A stretch of 64,000 nucleotides of DNA from the NCBI GenBank assembly GCA_029961685.1, contig JARWKL010000009.1:31741708-31805707 (forward strand). The letters are read 5' to 3'. Under the pieces are notes generated by a model, which had not been told where the DNA came from, did no database searches, and saw nothing but the letters and a program-made list of their open reading frames with translations. The position numbers and the translations under genes were made by a program. Position 1 is the stretch's first letter, and every line of letters begins with the position of its first letter. This DNA comes from Aristolochia californica. Its lineage: Eukaryota > Streptophyta > Magnoliopsida > Piperales > Aristolochiaceae. Below, piece by piece: positions 1 through 13,002 of this stretch.

Positions 1-1393
1 GTAAAAGTATCCTACTAATATTGTCAGAAGTAGATTTTTCTTTGGGTTATAAATCAATCACAAAAAAAAAAAAAAAAGATGTTAGTGAAAAAACGATTGA
101 TCAACATCCCCTTTCTATACATGTAAATCCTCCCCCCTGGCTTGCTTATTTTTTAAATTATTTATTGGTTTATTTGTTTATTTGTATGTATACAAATGAT
201 GCTCTATGTATTATATTTCTATATAATTATTTATTTTTATGCAATATTAGTTCAATCTAAATGCCAACATTATGTTTAGTTCTCTTTTTTTCTCTAAATG
301 GATCCAAAAAAATACTCTTAGTGCAACCACATAACCTCATTGCACCAAGAAATGAAAATTGGAGGTTTGAAACATATGAGTAAAGCAAAAATAAAAAAAT
401 TGAAGTGCCAACTTAAGAAGTGCAAATTTGTACAAAACCCTAGTTCATATATGAAACTCAATTTTTAGAAACCTACTTCATATATGAAACCTACTTTGTA
501 AGGAAACTCAATTTTTAGAAGAAAAAAACTGCTTCATATATCAAAACAAACATTTTGGAAATGTCTCCCACTCCCAAAATTTAGTGAGAAGTTATATAAA
601 AAATCATTGGAAATTAACTAAAACTTCACAGACAAATATGTGCTTAAATGCTCCCATAAATAAATGGAAATGAAGATTTTAACACATATAGTTTGTTAAG
701 AGAGAAATATTTTAAAAAAATCTTGTCAATTTGTAATTAAATTTATGTAGTAAAATGGTAAATCAATGACAAACCACATCGTAATTGCCATTTTCCATCA
801 CTTGTTAGTGATCTTACAAACCCCTACTAGTTGCACAAGCTAGCACATTTGGTTTGAAAAACTTGCTTTGGTGTAGGAATACGTGTAGACCCAATAAGAT
901 GGCACTAGGTCTATGGTGCTCAACTACACATTGATCTGATGCATAGGTTCATTACCCATGGGTCTATGCCTTGCACAATCCAATGTGAAGTTTCCGAACC
1001 ACGTCGATAATTCGCAAGGAAATTCACCTTTTTTACCACCTCTGCCACCTACCACCTTATTGATCTAGATCTCACACGTTGATCCAACACGCAATCAATA
1101 TAATAGATCCAATGCAACTTTCGTATCCACTTATCATCTGGTTTGATTCTTTCTCATTTTTTATCCACACCAACCCAATTTTGGTTCAAATGAAAACTAG
1201 TTTGGTTCACCTCATTTTTTCTTTGATTTTTACACAATTTTTACTATTTTTTTAAATAGTATTTTTTATTTCACATAGAGGGATAGTTTGAGAAAGAATT
1301 TATACCTAAAACTAGTAGGAGCATTTTTTAAGGTATTAGGAATAGAAGTTGTGTAATGGATCAATCTCATAACCTATACCTTTTACAAAAATA

Positions 1394-1429
<36 letters not shown>

Positions 1430-3240
1430 ATGTACAAGCTTATTAGAGACAATTATATGGGTATTTGACCTATTCTTATGATTTTGTAGGGGGGTAGTTT
1501 AAGAAGTTGGGTTTAAGTGGGATACAAGGGAAATAACTTTAACTCATAAGGATAGTTTAGTGATCATAGGGACCAATTAGGGTTTATTATAGGGAGGCAA
1601 TGATCTATTTAATGAGAAATTTGTCACTGAGTAGTGCAGTCAAGATTAACTCTATCTCATTCTTACGAATCGTGTTTCTTCTTGAAAAAGCTTAAACATA
1701 AGCTCTAGTTTGTGTATCTTCTATTAGGTCTATAGGGATAAACCTAGAGGGGAGGGGTAAATATGTTTAACAAAATTTAATGGCTACTTTGAAATTCATG
1801 TATAACTTATAATATCTAATCATACAATAGAACAATCAACCACAATTAACACAGGGATTTTTATTGTATTTCACAATCAATATTTGAAATTGTTAATCCA
1901 TTCTCAAGGAACTCTCCACCCCAAATATAAAGTACCCACTAATAGTACTTAAACCTCATCCAGAGCAATAGACCATAAAGGTTCAATTACAACATCTGCG
2001 CCACACTTAGATACTCATAGTTAGCAGCAAGTAGGTACAAGCACCGAGACCCAATTAAAGGTTTTTTAGCTGCTATCAATGAGTTTATCCAAGTCATAAT
2101 TGGTAACACTTACCAAGTAAACGATTATGCAAGTATTACAATATCAAAGTTCAATTAGAAGTATGCTAATCATAGCCACAACTATTTGGACCTCAATTTA
2201 AAATCTTAGAAAGTGAATTTTAAAGTGCAATCTCAAAGAGATTATGAAAACTCAGAGTGTAGAGTTTGAAATTTGTCGAATATCTATAGCTGAACTCATT
2301 CAATCAATTTCAAAATAAGCACAAACAAGTCCAACAAGAAATTAAAAAACACCTTCTTAAAGAATTTCAAATTCAAGAGCTCGAATACTAGTTTTTTTTT
2401 TGTAAAACTTCTTGTATGCAAAGTCGTTCTAATTTGATATGAAAGTATCAGGGCACAAAAATGTAACAGAACTTTGAACTTCACCATAGCATGCTTCGTC
2501 AAGAGTGAAAGGTGCAAAATCACTTAAATATGATCGATTAAAAGTATAAAAAACTAGTCATTTGAGTACTTTCAACCCAAAAAATGATGTTTTGTCATTT
2601 TGTAAAATTTGGCCAAATCAATTTCAAAAACCATGGAAAAGTAATTTAAATTCATGATTTAAGTTGCTCAAGACAATGGTAAATCACTTAGAACTTATTG
2701 TGATCAATTTTGGCCGAATCGAATAATTGAAGCATTCTTGGATTTCAAATTTTGAGTATGTTATTCAATCAAGTGGGCATCATCCATTCGATCAACTTGC
2801 CCTTCGTCAATCGACCTTCTAAGGTGCCTTAGGTAGCTCCTCCTTAGTGATAACAAACAAATCCGTTTTAAACTTGGGAGATTCAACTTGATGATGCAAA
2901 CTGCAATGAGATTTTGAAGAAGCCGAGTTTGGATACCTTAAAACACCAGTGCCTTGAGTTGGCCCCAGCCTAAGGAGACTCAACTCGAAGGCCTTCCATC
3001 TAGAAAACCTTCTTTAGACCATTAAGATGCAGCCCAATGTTTATAAGAGACATGGAGTTCCGTCTCAATAACATAATAGCAAAATATTATGAGAAATATG
3101 TGGAAACGGATTCTCGGATCTTACTAAATTTTCTGCTCTGTAACCAATCCATGGAGGGAAATATGCAGATTTAGTGCAGCCACACAATTAATGGCAAAAG
3201 AGAAAAACCCGGAGTTTGATTTTCAGACACCTTATTAAGG
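1..3240. other. AT-rich intergenic DNA, no gene seen
   Basis: No open frame here resembles a known protein. The stretch holds A/T runs (a 16-17 A run near 61-77), short local repeats around 440-550 where a 'cttcatatatgaaac' unit recurs, and a compound dinucleotide repeat at 1394-1430. The part from about 1700 to 3000 reads like decayed retroelement sequence, but no terminal repeats could be delimited. Confidence 0.5.
1394..1430. repeat. Compound (AT)n(GT)n microsatellite
   Basis: About six AT units run directly into about twelve GT units. The same AT-then-GT order occurs again at 35849-35909, inside the COL gene intron. Confidence 0.9.
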
Positions 3241-3249
3241 CAATTTCGG

Positions 3250-3392
3250 AGACTGTCGCTTCAGTTTTTTATCTCTCTTCCAACAGATTTCAACAGCTCC
3301 AACTCCATCGCCTTCGAGTTATTGTCTTCCTCGTCTGAAAAGAAGAAGACATCGAGCCAGGAAGGCGAGCAAGCTCTCTTAAAGTTCTCGAG
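3250..3392 (+). other. Probable 5' leader exon of the serine-rich gene
   Basis: A pyrimidine-rich stretch ends in a strong donor (AG at 3391-3392 followed by gtaaga). It would splice to an acceptor at 3735 or 3743, ten to eighteen bases before the ATG at 3753. The exon is inferred from the splice signals only; the upstream limit is a guess. Confidence 0.4.
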
Positions 3393-3752
3393 GTAAGAAA
3401 TGACTGATTTTGAGTTATTCATTTGATCCCAATGTTTACGAATTTGATCCATTCACCTCTAGCAGATTAACAAAAACGTATCAGGTTTGTCCAAAATTTC
3501 CAGAAAAAGTATGGCATCTTCCAAACTAATTAGTCAAGCTCATTTACAAAAAAATTCTGATTCTGTGCAATGGAGCCATAGAGAAAAAGGAAAAAACTAG
3601 GCTAATTTACATTAGGGTTTTTTTTTTTGGGGGGGCGAGAAGGGGCTGTTCGAGATCCAATCTGTTGGCGTTTTGGGAACATTGAGATGTTAATTATTCT
3701 TTAAATCTCCACGAATAAGAAGGAATGTGTAACAGGTTTACAGGAGAAGCAA

Positions 3753-4052
3753 ATGGAAGAAGCTAAGAATGTAGAAGTACAGAAAGAGTCAACACCGAGG
3801 AGTCATGCTTGGGAGAGGAGCAGCAAGCTTTCACCCATAACGACCTCGACATCGCAGTTGGTAAACAAGCAGTCAAGTGCAAGAGGGAACTGCCTGTGCT
3901 CGCCAACTACGCATGCCGGATCTTTCAGGTGTCGCCACCATCGGAGTTCCTTTCACTCCCGTGAAGGCTCTGTTGGCTCCGGGTTTTCCGAACTAACCAA
4001 GAAGTTTACCACGGATCAAGACAACGGGGCGGAGGTGGATCCTCTTTCTTGA
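3753..4052 (+). CDS. Small plant serine-rich protein
   Basis: A 99-residue single-exon frame. The diagnostic part is residues about 45-64, where GNCLCSPTTHAGSFRCRHHR matches the cysteine-containing core of the plant 'serine-rich protein-like' family (for example Arabidopsis At5g25280 and At5g11090, from memory). The N-terminus is acidic then Ser/Thr-rich and the C-terminus is serine-rich with charged residues. There is no signal peptide or membrane segment. The family has no established biochemical role. The start at 3753 is the first ATG after a probable leader intron acceptor, and 99 residues is at the short end for the family. No gene lies close on either side. Recognition is firm; function is unknown. 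Confidence 0.75.
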   Translation: MEEAKNVEVQKESTPRSHAWERSSKLSPITTSTSQLVNKQSSARGNCLCSPTTHAGSFRCRHHRSSFHSREGSVGSGFSELTKKFTTDQDNGAEVDPLS

Positions 4053-4099
4053 CCTGCTGTAACGTGTCACAGAATATATTTGGCAGTGATAAGGGTTTC

Positions 4100-7000
4100 A
4101 AGCTCTGTGTCCTTCTTCCTTGACGTTAGGCAATGCTGGTGCCTTCACAAATAATACAATCTTCTTCTGTTATTAAGCACATTTTCTCTTTTTTCTTCCT
4201 TTTCTGTCTTAACGAAGGCTAATCACCATATATTATGTAAATGATGGTAGAAGTTCTGTAATGCATTCAGTTTCCATGAATCGTAGGGTCGTTTAATTCC
4301 CAGCTGCTGCCATAGTCTCATGAACAATCGAATCAGAAGAAAGCAAAACGTAACATAAATTTGACTGTTGATGCTGAATGCTAAAATCACGTAGAACAGA
4401 AACTCGTTTATGGAAACAGTTCCACGAATGTGTTTCTGGGATACGTGATTTCAGCATCGCTCATATAAACAGAATCGAACTGGCCAGCAGATCCTATTCT
4501 CTACTTCTGGAACCAGCCAAGAATGAATTAAACATCGATTCTATTACTTATTCGAACTCCAATTAGCCCAGTACTGTCCCATGGAAAGAAGATCCATCTC
4601 TGTTCTCATCAGAATTGGCTGTAACAAACCAAACATGTAGGGAAGCAAACCCCGCCTCCGTCCTTTGCTCCGGTGTACCTCTGAATGTCATTTCTTGGTG
4701 GAACGGGTTGGCTCAGTTAGACCAATTAGTCTCTATTAGAAAATGAGACTTACATTGAGAATTTTTTTTAACAAAGGAAATAAAATGATAGAAAAAATAA
4801 TTTTTAACTATTTTATTAAAATTTCTTATTAAAAATAATTTTTATTCAACTGAATTCTTTTATTTGTGCCCTTTTAAGTTGATTTTTTCCATTATTATTT
4901 ATCAAAACAATAAAAATACTCATTTCTAGTCTTTTTATTTTTTTAAAATAAAATAAATTAAGATAAAAATGATATTTTTTATTTAAACAAGAATATTTTT
5001 ATTTAAATTTTTTCTTGTGATTTCATATTTGCAAAAACACGCTACTAATAAGAACCGAACAAAATTCGACTCTAGAAAATATTCTATTACAATGTCAAAA
5101 AGGAATTAGGATCAATTGATCAAAAGCTAAAAAATAAGTGAGACGATGTAATTTTTCCCGAACCGGTTTCATTCTTGGAAAAATCTTCGACATATTTCAT
5201 CGCACTCTTTTTCACAATCCAAGGCCATTACTTATATTAGAATAATTTTTTTTTTAAAAAACTAGTCTCATTATTTTCACATGTCAATTGATGGGATTAA
5301 TAGCATGATTATCATCAAAAGTAGAAGAATTATCTATAATTCTTCACTAAATCAACCTTTTGTGATGAAAGAAAATGATCTAGGAGAGACATTCCATCAA
5401 TGTCATGCATGAGTGGCACTAAACTTCAATAATCTCAAGTATATAATCACCTTTGTTTTCGTCCATTTCTCCTTTAACCCAGAGCCGTTAAACAAATCTT
5501 CAAACAGAAGCACCATTATAAGCTTAGATAATGTCAGTAGATGTGAGCTTTTAGAGGTGTTACATCAATTTGCATGGCTTAAATGTAAACCCATACCCCC
5601 TTCTTTCTTTATAAAATTTTCTAGATTCTATTAAGAAAGTCATAAAGAGATGAAAGGAATATTGCTTTCGATGGAAGAATACGACAGCGGATCCCTTGTA
5701 TGGAGACTGACGGCCTTGAGCTTGGTAGATTCGAGTGCTTCTCATCCTAAATGGCATCGAATTCAACCTGTCTGCCTCAGATTTCCAAGGCTGGCCTACT
5801 CCTTGCATGCTCGGCCACCTTGTGATCGAGTGGTGGCTTGACTATGCCCATTCCTGGCTGCTGCATCTGGGGATGAGTCGAAATCTCCTACGGCGTATTT
5901 CATTATATGCAGCACAGCTCGGAGTGTCTCTTCACCTGCATAAATCCCTGCCAACTCTGTAATCCGGCAATCAGGTAGCAAAATGATTCTCATGTGTGTG
6001 ATTTAGTTTACAAGATTATCCACCATCGTCTTGTCACTGCAGAAAAACTACTAGCTCCTGTTTTTGAGGTGGACGTAGTATATCTGTAATTATATTCTCT
6101 TCTGATTGCTTCGGAAGTTTTTCCGGGATTCTTGATATACTGGGTGAGTGGAAAGAGATTAGAATTACATGAAAAATTTAGAGACAGAGAGAAGATACAA
6201 TCTGGGTAATCGTTCGGAAATGTTTGTACAGTTCTAACAAGACAAGACTGTGGAGGGAACGGAAGTCTATTGTCTGTTGTTGGCATCCTCAATAACCCGC
6301 GCCATGATCGTGATTCCAATGTCATCAGTGTCAAAGTAGGAAAAGAGTTTTGTGGAGAAAGTGACTGGGAATGGAGTGGGAGACGAGTCCCATCTGATCA
6401 GAGAGAGCCAAGAAGAAAGAAGGGAAAGCCTCCTCGACTCTGCTTGAAAGACAGAGAGAATATACCCTGTGAGTTAGTGGGGAGTAGCATCATGGGTATC
6501 TACAGGGGATTTTTTTTATTCCCTCCCTCCCCTCCCCCTACCTCCCAAGGTTCTTCTTCAAGCATAGACGGACGACCAAATGCAAAGCTGATGGCCCCTT
6601 TCTCTTTTGTAAATCCATTATCATATTCTGCCTGATGCATGTAGTTCAGAAAAGTCAAAGTAACCTTCTTTCGACTTTCGTTCTCCTTCCAGAGATGACA
6701 CGTTTGATGCATTCCTATTTCTTCCAGTTGAAGTAAGAAAACGTAAACCCTTTTTAATTGCTACATGGCAGGTGTAAGATCATTTTCCTTAACCCAACAC
6801 TGTTTTGTCCATTTTCAGATGTACAGGGAAACAAAAAGGAAAAGGAAAAACAGCAGAGCATATGGGCATCGGTCCCTCCTCTGCTACCCAGCAAGCACAA
6901 GATATAGTGGAGTCTCCATCGACCATCAGAGTTCCGAAAGGCCATTAAGAACCATCGGAGCTTGTCCCTTCCGGTTATGGTGTCAAGCTGCACACCACAA

Positions 7001-7740
7001 TTAGAACCCGAAAACAGTTTGTTAAAATGCCTCACTCAAGAAAAAGAAGTTCTCCAAAAACAGAAATGGGATCACCTGGTCCTGGTCTGGGAAATCTCAG
7101 ACCCCATCGATCCAGCCACCAAATTGGACCTTCCATTTATGTGAAAGGATATCGTTCTTTAGAAATAAGAATATAGGATCCTCTCTCCCTGAACTATGAA
7201 AAGCTTATCGCCAACAATCTGTTCCCTCGAAACACCAGTAGCAGCAACGTGATTCGGGGGAGGGAGACACGGGGGGAAAACATTCAAGTAAGATCCAAAG
7301 TCAGAGAATCCAAGCCATAAACGAGTCGGTAAATCGACATAAATTCAGAAAGTCAAAAACAATCCGGAATCCGGTCCCATGGTTTAAAAAAAACAACCTT
7401 GAAACTCACCCACCACCAAACACTTTCATCTCCGTCTACAGCCGCCGCCCACTCCCCCCTAAAGCTTCTTTTTAACTTCAAGATGAGCTCTCGTTTTCAC
7501 TTTCAGGTCCGATTATCCTCCTCCTTGTGTTATCAAATTTCCCTTTTCTCAGAGATCGCTAACCGCCCACAATCACATAAGATATACATAAAACTCGTCG
7601 GGAACAAAGAGAATCAAAAAGCCCTTTTTCGTTTACTCGGTGAAGAAATCGTTAAGAAAAGTGAAGGGGGAGGGGACCCATGAAGCCCAGCAGCGACCCA
7701 CAGAGTCACGAGTCCCACCATTTGACAGATCCCAGTCACC
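4100..7740. other. Intergenic region with no recognisable gene
   Basis: Very AT-rich between 4730 and 5050. The 5600-6700 part is less AT-rich and has several overlapping short frames on both strands. On the minus strand a C/T-rich stretch near 6330-6470 resembles a transcript leader, but none of the frames (longest about 120 residues) resembles a known protein. It may hold a non-coding transcript or a decayed gene; I cannot tell which. Confidence 0.4.
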
Positions 7741-7819
7741 TAACAGTTGACAAATGTTCTCGTCAGACCAACATCAAGTGGGCCCACCTCAAACGTGGAA
7801 GCTATCAATATTATTTCGA

Positions 7820-7859
7820 CACGTGTCTTTCCTCTCTCTGACAGTCGGACCTATTTAAA
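7820..7859 (+). promoter_or_regulatory. Core promoter of the NPH3-family gene
   Basis: A G-box/ABRE-like core CACGTG sits at 7820-7825 (reading ACGTGTC onward) and a TATA-like TATTTAAA at 7852-7859. The transcript would start about 30 bases downstream, in the C/T-rich leader. A palindromic TGGGCCCA lies upstream near 7780. Bases are seen; the promoter role is inferred from spacing to the gene. Confidence 0.55.
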
Positions 7860-8042
7860 ACGTCCAGCACAACAGTCTCTCTGAGACGTCTATAGTCCGC
7901 AGTCTGCACGCTCTCTCCCTCTCCTCGCACGCAGTCAGTTTTTTCTGTTCTTGGCGACCTCCGGCGACCGATAAAGAGAAGAAACTGCGAGAATTTTCAA
8001 GTTTCGTTGTGGTACAGATCTCAAGTATCGACAGAAAATCAG

Positions 8043-9488
8043 GTAGGAAATTCTTACGTTATTTCACAACGAAAAAAATTCAAACGCTCTCTTACTCCTC
8101 TCGTAACTTTACACACATCCATTTTCGGATAGTTTCTTCCAGAAGTGTTTCTGTTTCAAACGATCTCTTGCATCTTCGAATAATTTCTTCCATAAGTGTT
8201 TCTGTTTTGTTGAGAAAGGAGGAAATGCTCGGCAGATAGAGGAATTACTTGTGTCTTTCTTCTCATTTAGAACAAAAAGATAAAATCAGACTTCCGTTAG
8301 GAGTCATTGGTTGCAAGGTAACTCTCGAATTAGCGATAATTTTCCACTGCGGTTGTGTGCTTACTGTTCTCTTTGTTAGATCAAGAGGAATATGAGTACG
8401 GAACTATTTCATTACCTTTTATTTCCTATTTTCTCTGGCAATTGCATTCATGAGTATCTCCATTTCATTGGAATTATCGTCCATCTTTTCCTCCACGCTT
8501 AGTTTGATCTTTCGAGATTCGTTTGAAAACTATAATTCCAATGTCCACTTTATCAGTCTCGAATGTACTCGCCAGTTTTTGACTAGCCGTGGTCTATTCA
8601 TCCTTCGCATCTGAAACGAAACTATAATGATGCCCTTGGGTGAAAAAGCATTGAACACCAGCGTCGGACTGGGGGACATTATCAAAAGAGAATGTTAAGA
8701 TAAGCTTGACACGAGGAATGTCAAGTAAAACAGGGATATATTGGATCCACATTCAACTGTGAATTTACCTAATAAAATATCCCTGACAGTGAAGTGGAGG
8801 AAATGGAGAAGCTGTTTGATTTTGATTTGTGTAGTGCAAGTGGAGGTTCTTTCTTCTTCTTCCCTCTTTACCCTCCTCCCCTCCTCAATTGGGTCAAAAC
8901 ACGATAGCAGTTTGTGCTTATCGCGCAAAGAATGATGGGACTTAATACATCGACAGCCATAATTGTATTGCCACAAGCATGAAAGACCTTTTTCATCTAG
9001 GGTGAAATTCAAAATCCTCTCGCTGCATTCTGCGTGAAGAATTTCTTCGAAGTTCTTGTCGCAACTCGATGTTGACTCCTTGACACGATGAGTTTTTTTA
9101 AAAATTCTTACTGTAGCAAAATAAGCTTACAATTTCAAAGGATCCAAAATTCAGTAAATGATCGCAAGAGAAAAAATCTGAATCGCGGATTCTTCGCGAA
9201 ATCTTTTTCGGCGTGTACTGGTTGGCAGATTGAGATGAGGACGTCGGCCCTGTATTATTTGTCCCACTCCAATAGTGTCCTCCCCTTTTCCTTTTGCGTT
9301 TCTTTCCTCACGGTCCATTTTCAGTGTTAGTCAATTTCATATCAAGTTATCAACCCAAAATTGTCAGTTTTCTTCTTGCTATATTATTATCTGCGATTGA
9401 GCATCCGTGTGCTCTCCAGAAGCGACGAAAAACAGTTGAATAAAAGCATAAACTGTTTTCCCATTCCAGGCTATTTATTTCCTTGCAG
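8043..9488 (+). other. Probable leader intron of the NPH3-family gene
   Basis: The donor AG|gtagga follows 8042 and a pyrimidine-rich acceptor ends ttgcag at 9488, leaving about 97 bases of leader before the ATG at 9586. An alternative donor (caag|gtaact) lies near 8318. The intron contains a local duplication with a period of about 51 bases (copies near 8122 and 8173). Inferred from splice signals. Confidence 0.45.
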
Positions 9489-9585
9489 ATTGAAATCCCA
9501 ACTACGCCTTTAGGTGAATTTAAGTCGGAAGCTTCTTCGTTAATTTCTGATGGTCTTGAGGTTGTGAAAGCAAGAGAAATCTGTG

Positions 9586-12500
9586 ATGACAGTATCGAAG
9601 AGAGCTGGCCTAAAAGCTAAGATGAAATACATGAAACTGGGAACCAGGCCTGACAGTTTCTATACGGTTGAAGCCACAAGGTACGAGCAGATGAATAGTC
9701 TTGTTGATTGACTGCAATTACTGTTTCTTTTTTGCATTCATATCTGATTACACTCGTCGTCTATCGCAGGTCGATGTCGTCTGATGTGCCAAGTGATCTT
9801 ACAATACAAATCAACAACATTACGTATTTGCTCCACAAGGTACTCTTCATCCTCTAATTTCAACCTTATGGCCAAACAATTTGCAGAATCTGAATGATAT
9901 CAGTGCGTATAGATTTAATTTAATTAAACAATTTATTAAACTTAGGGGCAATTTTTTAATATTTTACTTGGAATAAGTAGATAAGATATATGTTACATGA
10001 AAATTATGCGAGTTTTTAGCAATTTTAATAGCGATTATACTCGTCGCCCTCTATACATCAAGCCATGAGTAAATTTTACGTTTTTTGACTTTTTTTAGTC
10101 CGAAACTCTCAATTTTAATCAAGGGTGGGTTTGTAACAGTTACTGTATCGGGACCCTTCAAAATCTGATACGTATTCAACCCTAGTCTTCATGTCTAGTC
10201 TTGAGCTAAAAAATTGTTAATGACAGAAAGTAAACACGGCATACTATATATATCATTGGTATCTAGCAATACAATATTGCCAATATGTCCACCCATGGTT
10301 TTAAAACTTGAACCCATCGGCTAGAGCTATTCTTTTGATCCTTTGAACTTGGGGGCCAATGGTCCATGAATGTGACCGTGGAGGGAGCTAGATATTGTAA
10401 GTTATCTACTTCAAATGGCCTTAGGGGTGGCACCAAGCCAAATCGGCTCATAAATCATTCGAGGTTGGCTAAAAAAAAGCTCGGTTCAGTTTAGTTTTCA
10501 TTTGAGTTGAAATAAGGCTCGTTAAGTATAACAAACTAAACTCGAGATTTTCTAAATTCGGCTTATTAGTTTGTGAGCCACTTATTAGTATAGATTTTTT
10601 TTTACAAAAATACCCTCTACTCCAATTCTTCTCATTAATTTCCTCTTTAGTTGGTTGATAGTTGTCCTTATTTATTTAAACCTCAAAGACGATTGATTGT
10701 TCAAGTCCTTTTGGGTCCCTCAAAATCTAATGTTGTTTTTTGTCAATAGAATAAATACTATTGATGGAGGTGTTTACTCTTTCTTTTAGGTTTATTAAGT
10801 TGATTATTATACATTAATATACTCGATTACAAAGTTTTAGACTCTTTTGTGATACCTTGTAATTCAATGGTACAATTGTCATCACAATATTTTTTTTTAT
10901 TTTTGAACTTTTAAATGTGGTTAAGCTTGAAGCTAGCTCAATCTCGGGCTCAAACTCGTTTAAAATTTTTGGGTTTGAATTCGATTCCAATTTTAAGTTC
11001 GAGCTAGAGTTCGAATTATTCCGATAAAGCCAAACTCGAACATATACAAGTTCAAGCTTGGCTCGGCCCAATGCCACCACCCCTACATGGCCGTAGTCTT
11101 CCCTGATCCATTTTCTATTGGAACTAATTACACCCGTGTCCATTTAGTTGATGGACTCGAATCAGGCACATCAATGTTTTTTCAATTCTTCACCTTAATT
11201 TGTTGCGTTGTTCTTGTTCTTAGTTTGATCTTCTCTTAATTCTTATTGTAGTTCCCCCTTCTTCCCAAGTGTGGTCTCTTACAGCGGCTCTGTGATGATT
11301 CGGAAGAAGGTCCCGTAAAACTTCACAACATTCCGGGTGGTGCAGAAGCCTTTGAGCTCTGCAGCAAGTTCTGCTACGGAATCACCATCACTTTAAGTGC
11401 TTACAACTTCGTGCCTGCAATCTGTGCCGCCAAGTTCCTCAGAATGACTGAATCCACAGAAAGGGGAAATTTTGTGCTCAAACTCGACACCTTTTTCAAC
11501 TCCTGCATCCTCCAAGGTTGGAAAGACTCCATCGTCACTCTGCAGAGCACAACAAAGTTCCCCGAATGGTCTGAAAATCTCGGCATTGTCGGCAGGTGCA
11601 TCGAATCCATTGTCGAGAAGATCCTAACTCCCCTTTCAAAGGTCAGTATGAAAACTAGGATTTAAACGGTGTGTTTATCTGATAGTGATCTCCAGAAACC
11701 ATCTTAGTTCCGAACGTATTTTGAATTATAGGTTACGTGGTCGTATACGTACACTAGACCAGGGTACGCTCAGCGATCTCACCGCTCTGTCCCTAAAGAC
11801 TGGTGGACAGAGGACATTTCCGACCTCGACATAGAACTCTTCCGGAGCGTCATTACGGCGGTGCGATCGACGAAGCAGCTACCTGACGCTCTCATTGGCG
11901 AAGCTCTGCATGTGTATGCCTCCAGATGGCTGCCCAGCTCATCAAATGGTTGGGCCGCGGAGACCTCCGTTGAACGAACCGACGACTCCAAGAACAAGCA
12001 TCGCCGCATCCTGGAATCGATTGTCAGCTTGTTCCCTTCCGACCGGCGATCCGTCTCCGGTGGGTTCTTGTTGAGGCTTCTGAAGGTCGCCAACCTCGTG
12101 GGGTCTTCGCCGTCAACAAAGGCTGAGCTTATAAAACGGTCAGGCCGGCAGCTGGATGAAGCTACGGTCAACGATCTGCTTGTTCCTTCATACTCGACAT
12201 CGGAGCCCCATTTTTATGATGTGGATTTAGTTGGGACAGTATTAGAGCACTTCTTGATCCTGTTCTCTCGAAATTCCTCAATGGAAAATGGCGACTCGAT
12301 AAGATCAATATACAAAGTCGCGAAGCTTATTGATCAGTATCTGCAAGTGGTGGCTCGAGATGCAAACATTCCTGCTTCGAAGATTGCAGCTCTAGCAGAA
12401 TCCGTTCCAGAATATGCCAGGCCACAGCACGACGAGCTTTACAAAGCAATTGACATATTTCTCAAGGTAAAATCACCAAGGGGAAAAATTTGAACTCTGT

Positions 12501-13002
12501 TCTTCAGTTGCTAACGGCCGTTTGTCTACTCACATCATTTCCTGTGTTTAACATAATAAAGGAGCACCCAGATCTCAGCAAGCCCGAGAAGAAGCGACTC
12601 TGCCGGGTTCTAGATTGCCGGAAACTGTCTAACGCTGCGTGCATGCACGCCGTAAGGAACGAGAGGCTGCCATTGAGAACGCTCGTACAAGTACTCTTCC
12701 TAGAACAAACAAGAATCGGCAGTGGGATGGGCACTCCCAGACCTATGCCCGAGACAATCAGAGAGGAACCTATCGAGGCATATAAGGAGAGCACAGGGAA
12801 GAGCAAAGTTGCTACTCATTCACACAGAGAAAGAGAGAACGGAAGAGTGAACAAACCGGATAAGAAGCCGGTGATGGAGATTGAAAGCAAACTGGCAAAG
12901 AAGGTGAGAGAAATGGAGAAGGTGAGGGAGATCATCGAAGAAGAAGACCCTGGAAGCAAGTTGGAACTAAAGAGCAGACGCAAGCCGTCTAATGGAAGGT
13001 AG
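9586..13002 (+). CDS. NPH3 domain BTB/POZ protein (NRL family)
   Basis: Five coding exons: 9586-9680, 9770-9839, 11252-11641, 11732-12466, 12562-13002, all GT-AG and in phase, giving about 576 residues (typical for NRL proteins). Residues about 38-150 form the BTB fold, with the [12 protein letters not shown] and CYGI family signatures. The NPH3 domain follows, with [14 protein letters not shown] near residue 206, then [20 protein letters not shown] and [21 protein letters not shown], all diagnostic. A charged, probably coiled tail ends RKPSNGR. NRL proteins act as substrate adaptors of CUL3 E3 ligases, mostly at the plasma membrane, in phototropin and auxin signalling; which NRL clade this is cannot be settled here. 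Intron 2 (1.4 kb) carries a hAT-type MITE. The start is the first ATG of a frame whose [10 protein letters not shown] resembles the family N-terminus. Confidence 0.92.
10422..11085. mobile_element. hAT-type MITE in NPH3 intron 2
   Basis: The left end reads TAGGGGTGGCACCAAGCC and the right end, reversed, reads TAGGGGTGGTGGCATTGGGCC, so the terminal inverted repeats match with a small indel. The flanks aatggcct (10414-10421) and catggccg (11086-11093) agree at six of eight positions, as expected for an aged 8-bp hAT target duplication. It is about 664 bp with no transposase frame. The ends match the common plant hAT MITE type with a GGGGTGGCA terminus. Confidence 0.8.

Noticed and set aside
5796..6334. 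Minus-strand frames of 65 and 108 residues
   Set aside because: No recognisable family, no supported splice structure joining them; kept only as a possible transcript.
6270..6635. Plus-strand 121-residue frame
   Set aside because: Low-complexity composition, no family resemblance, and overlaps leader-like sequence of the other strand.
11779..12171. Minus-strand 130-residue frame within the NPH3 gene
   Set aside because: Antisense to the clearly coding NPH3 exon 4; no known family.
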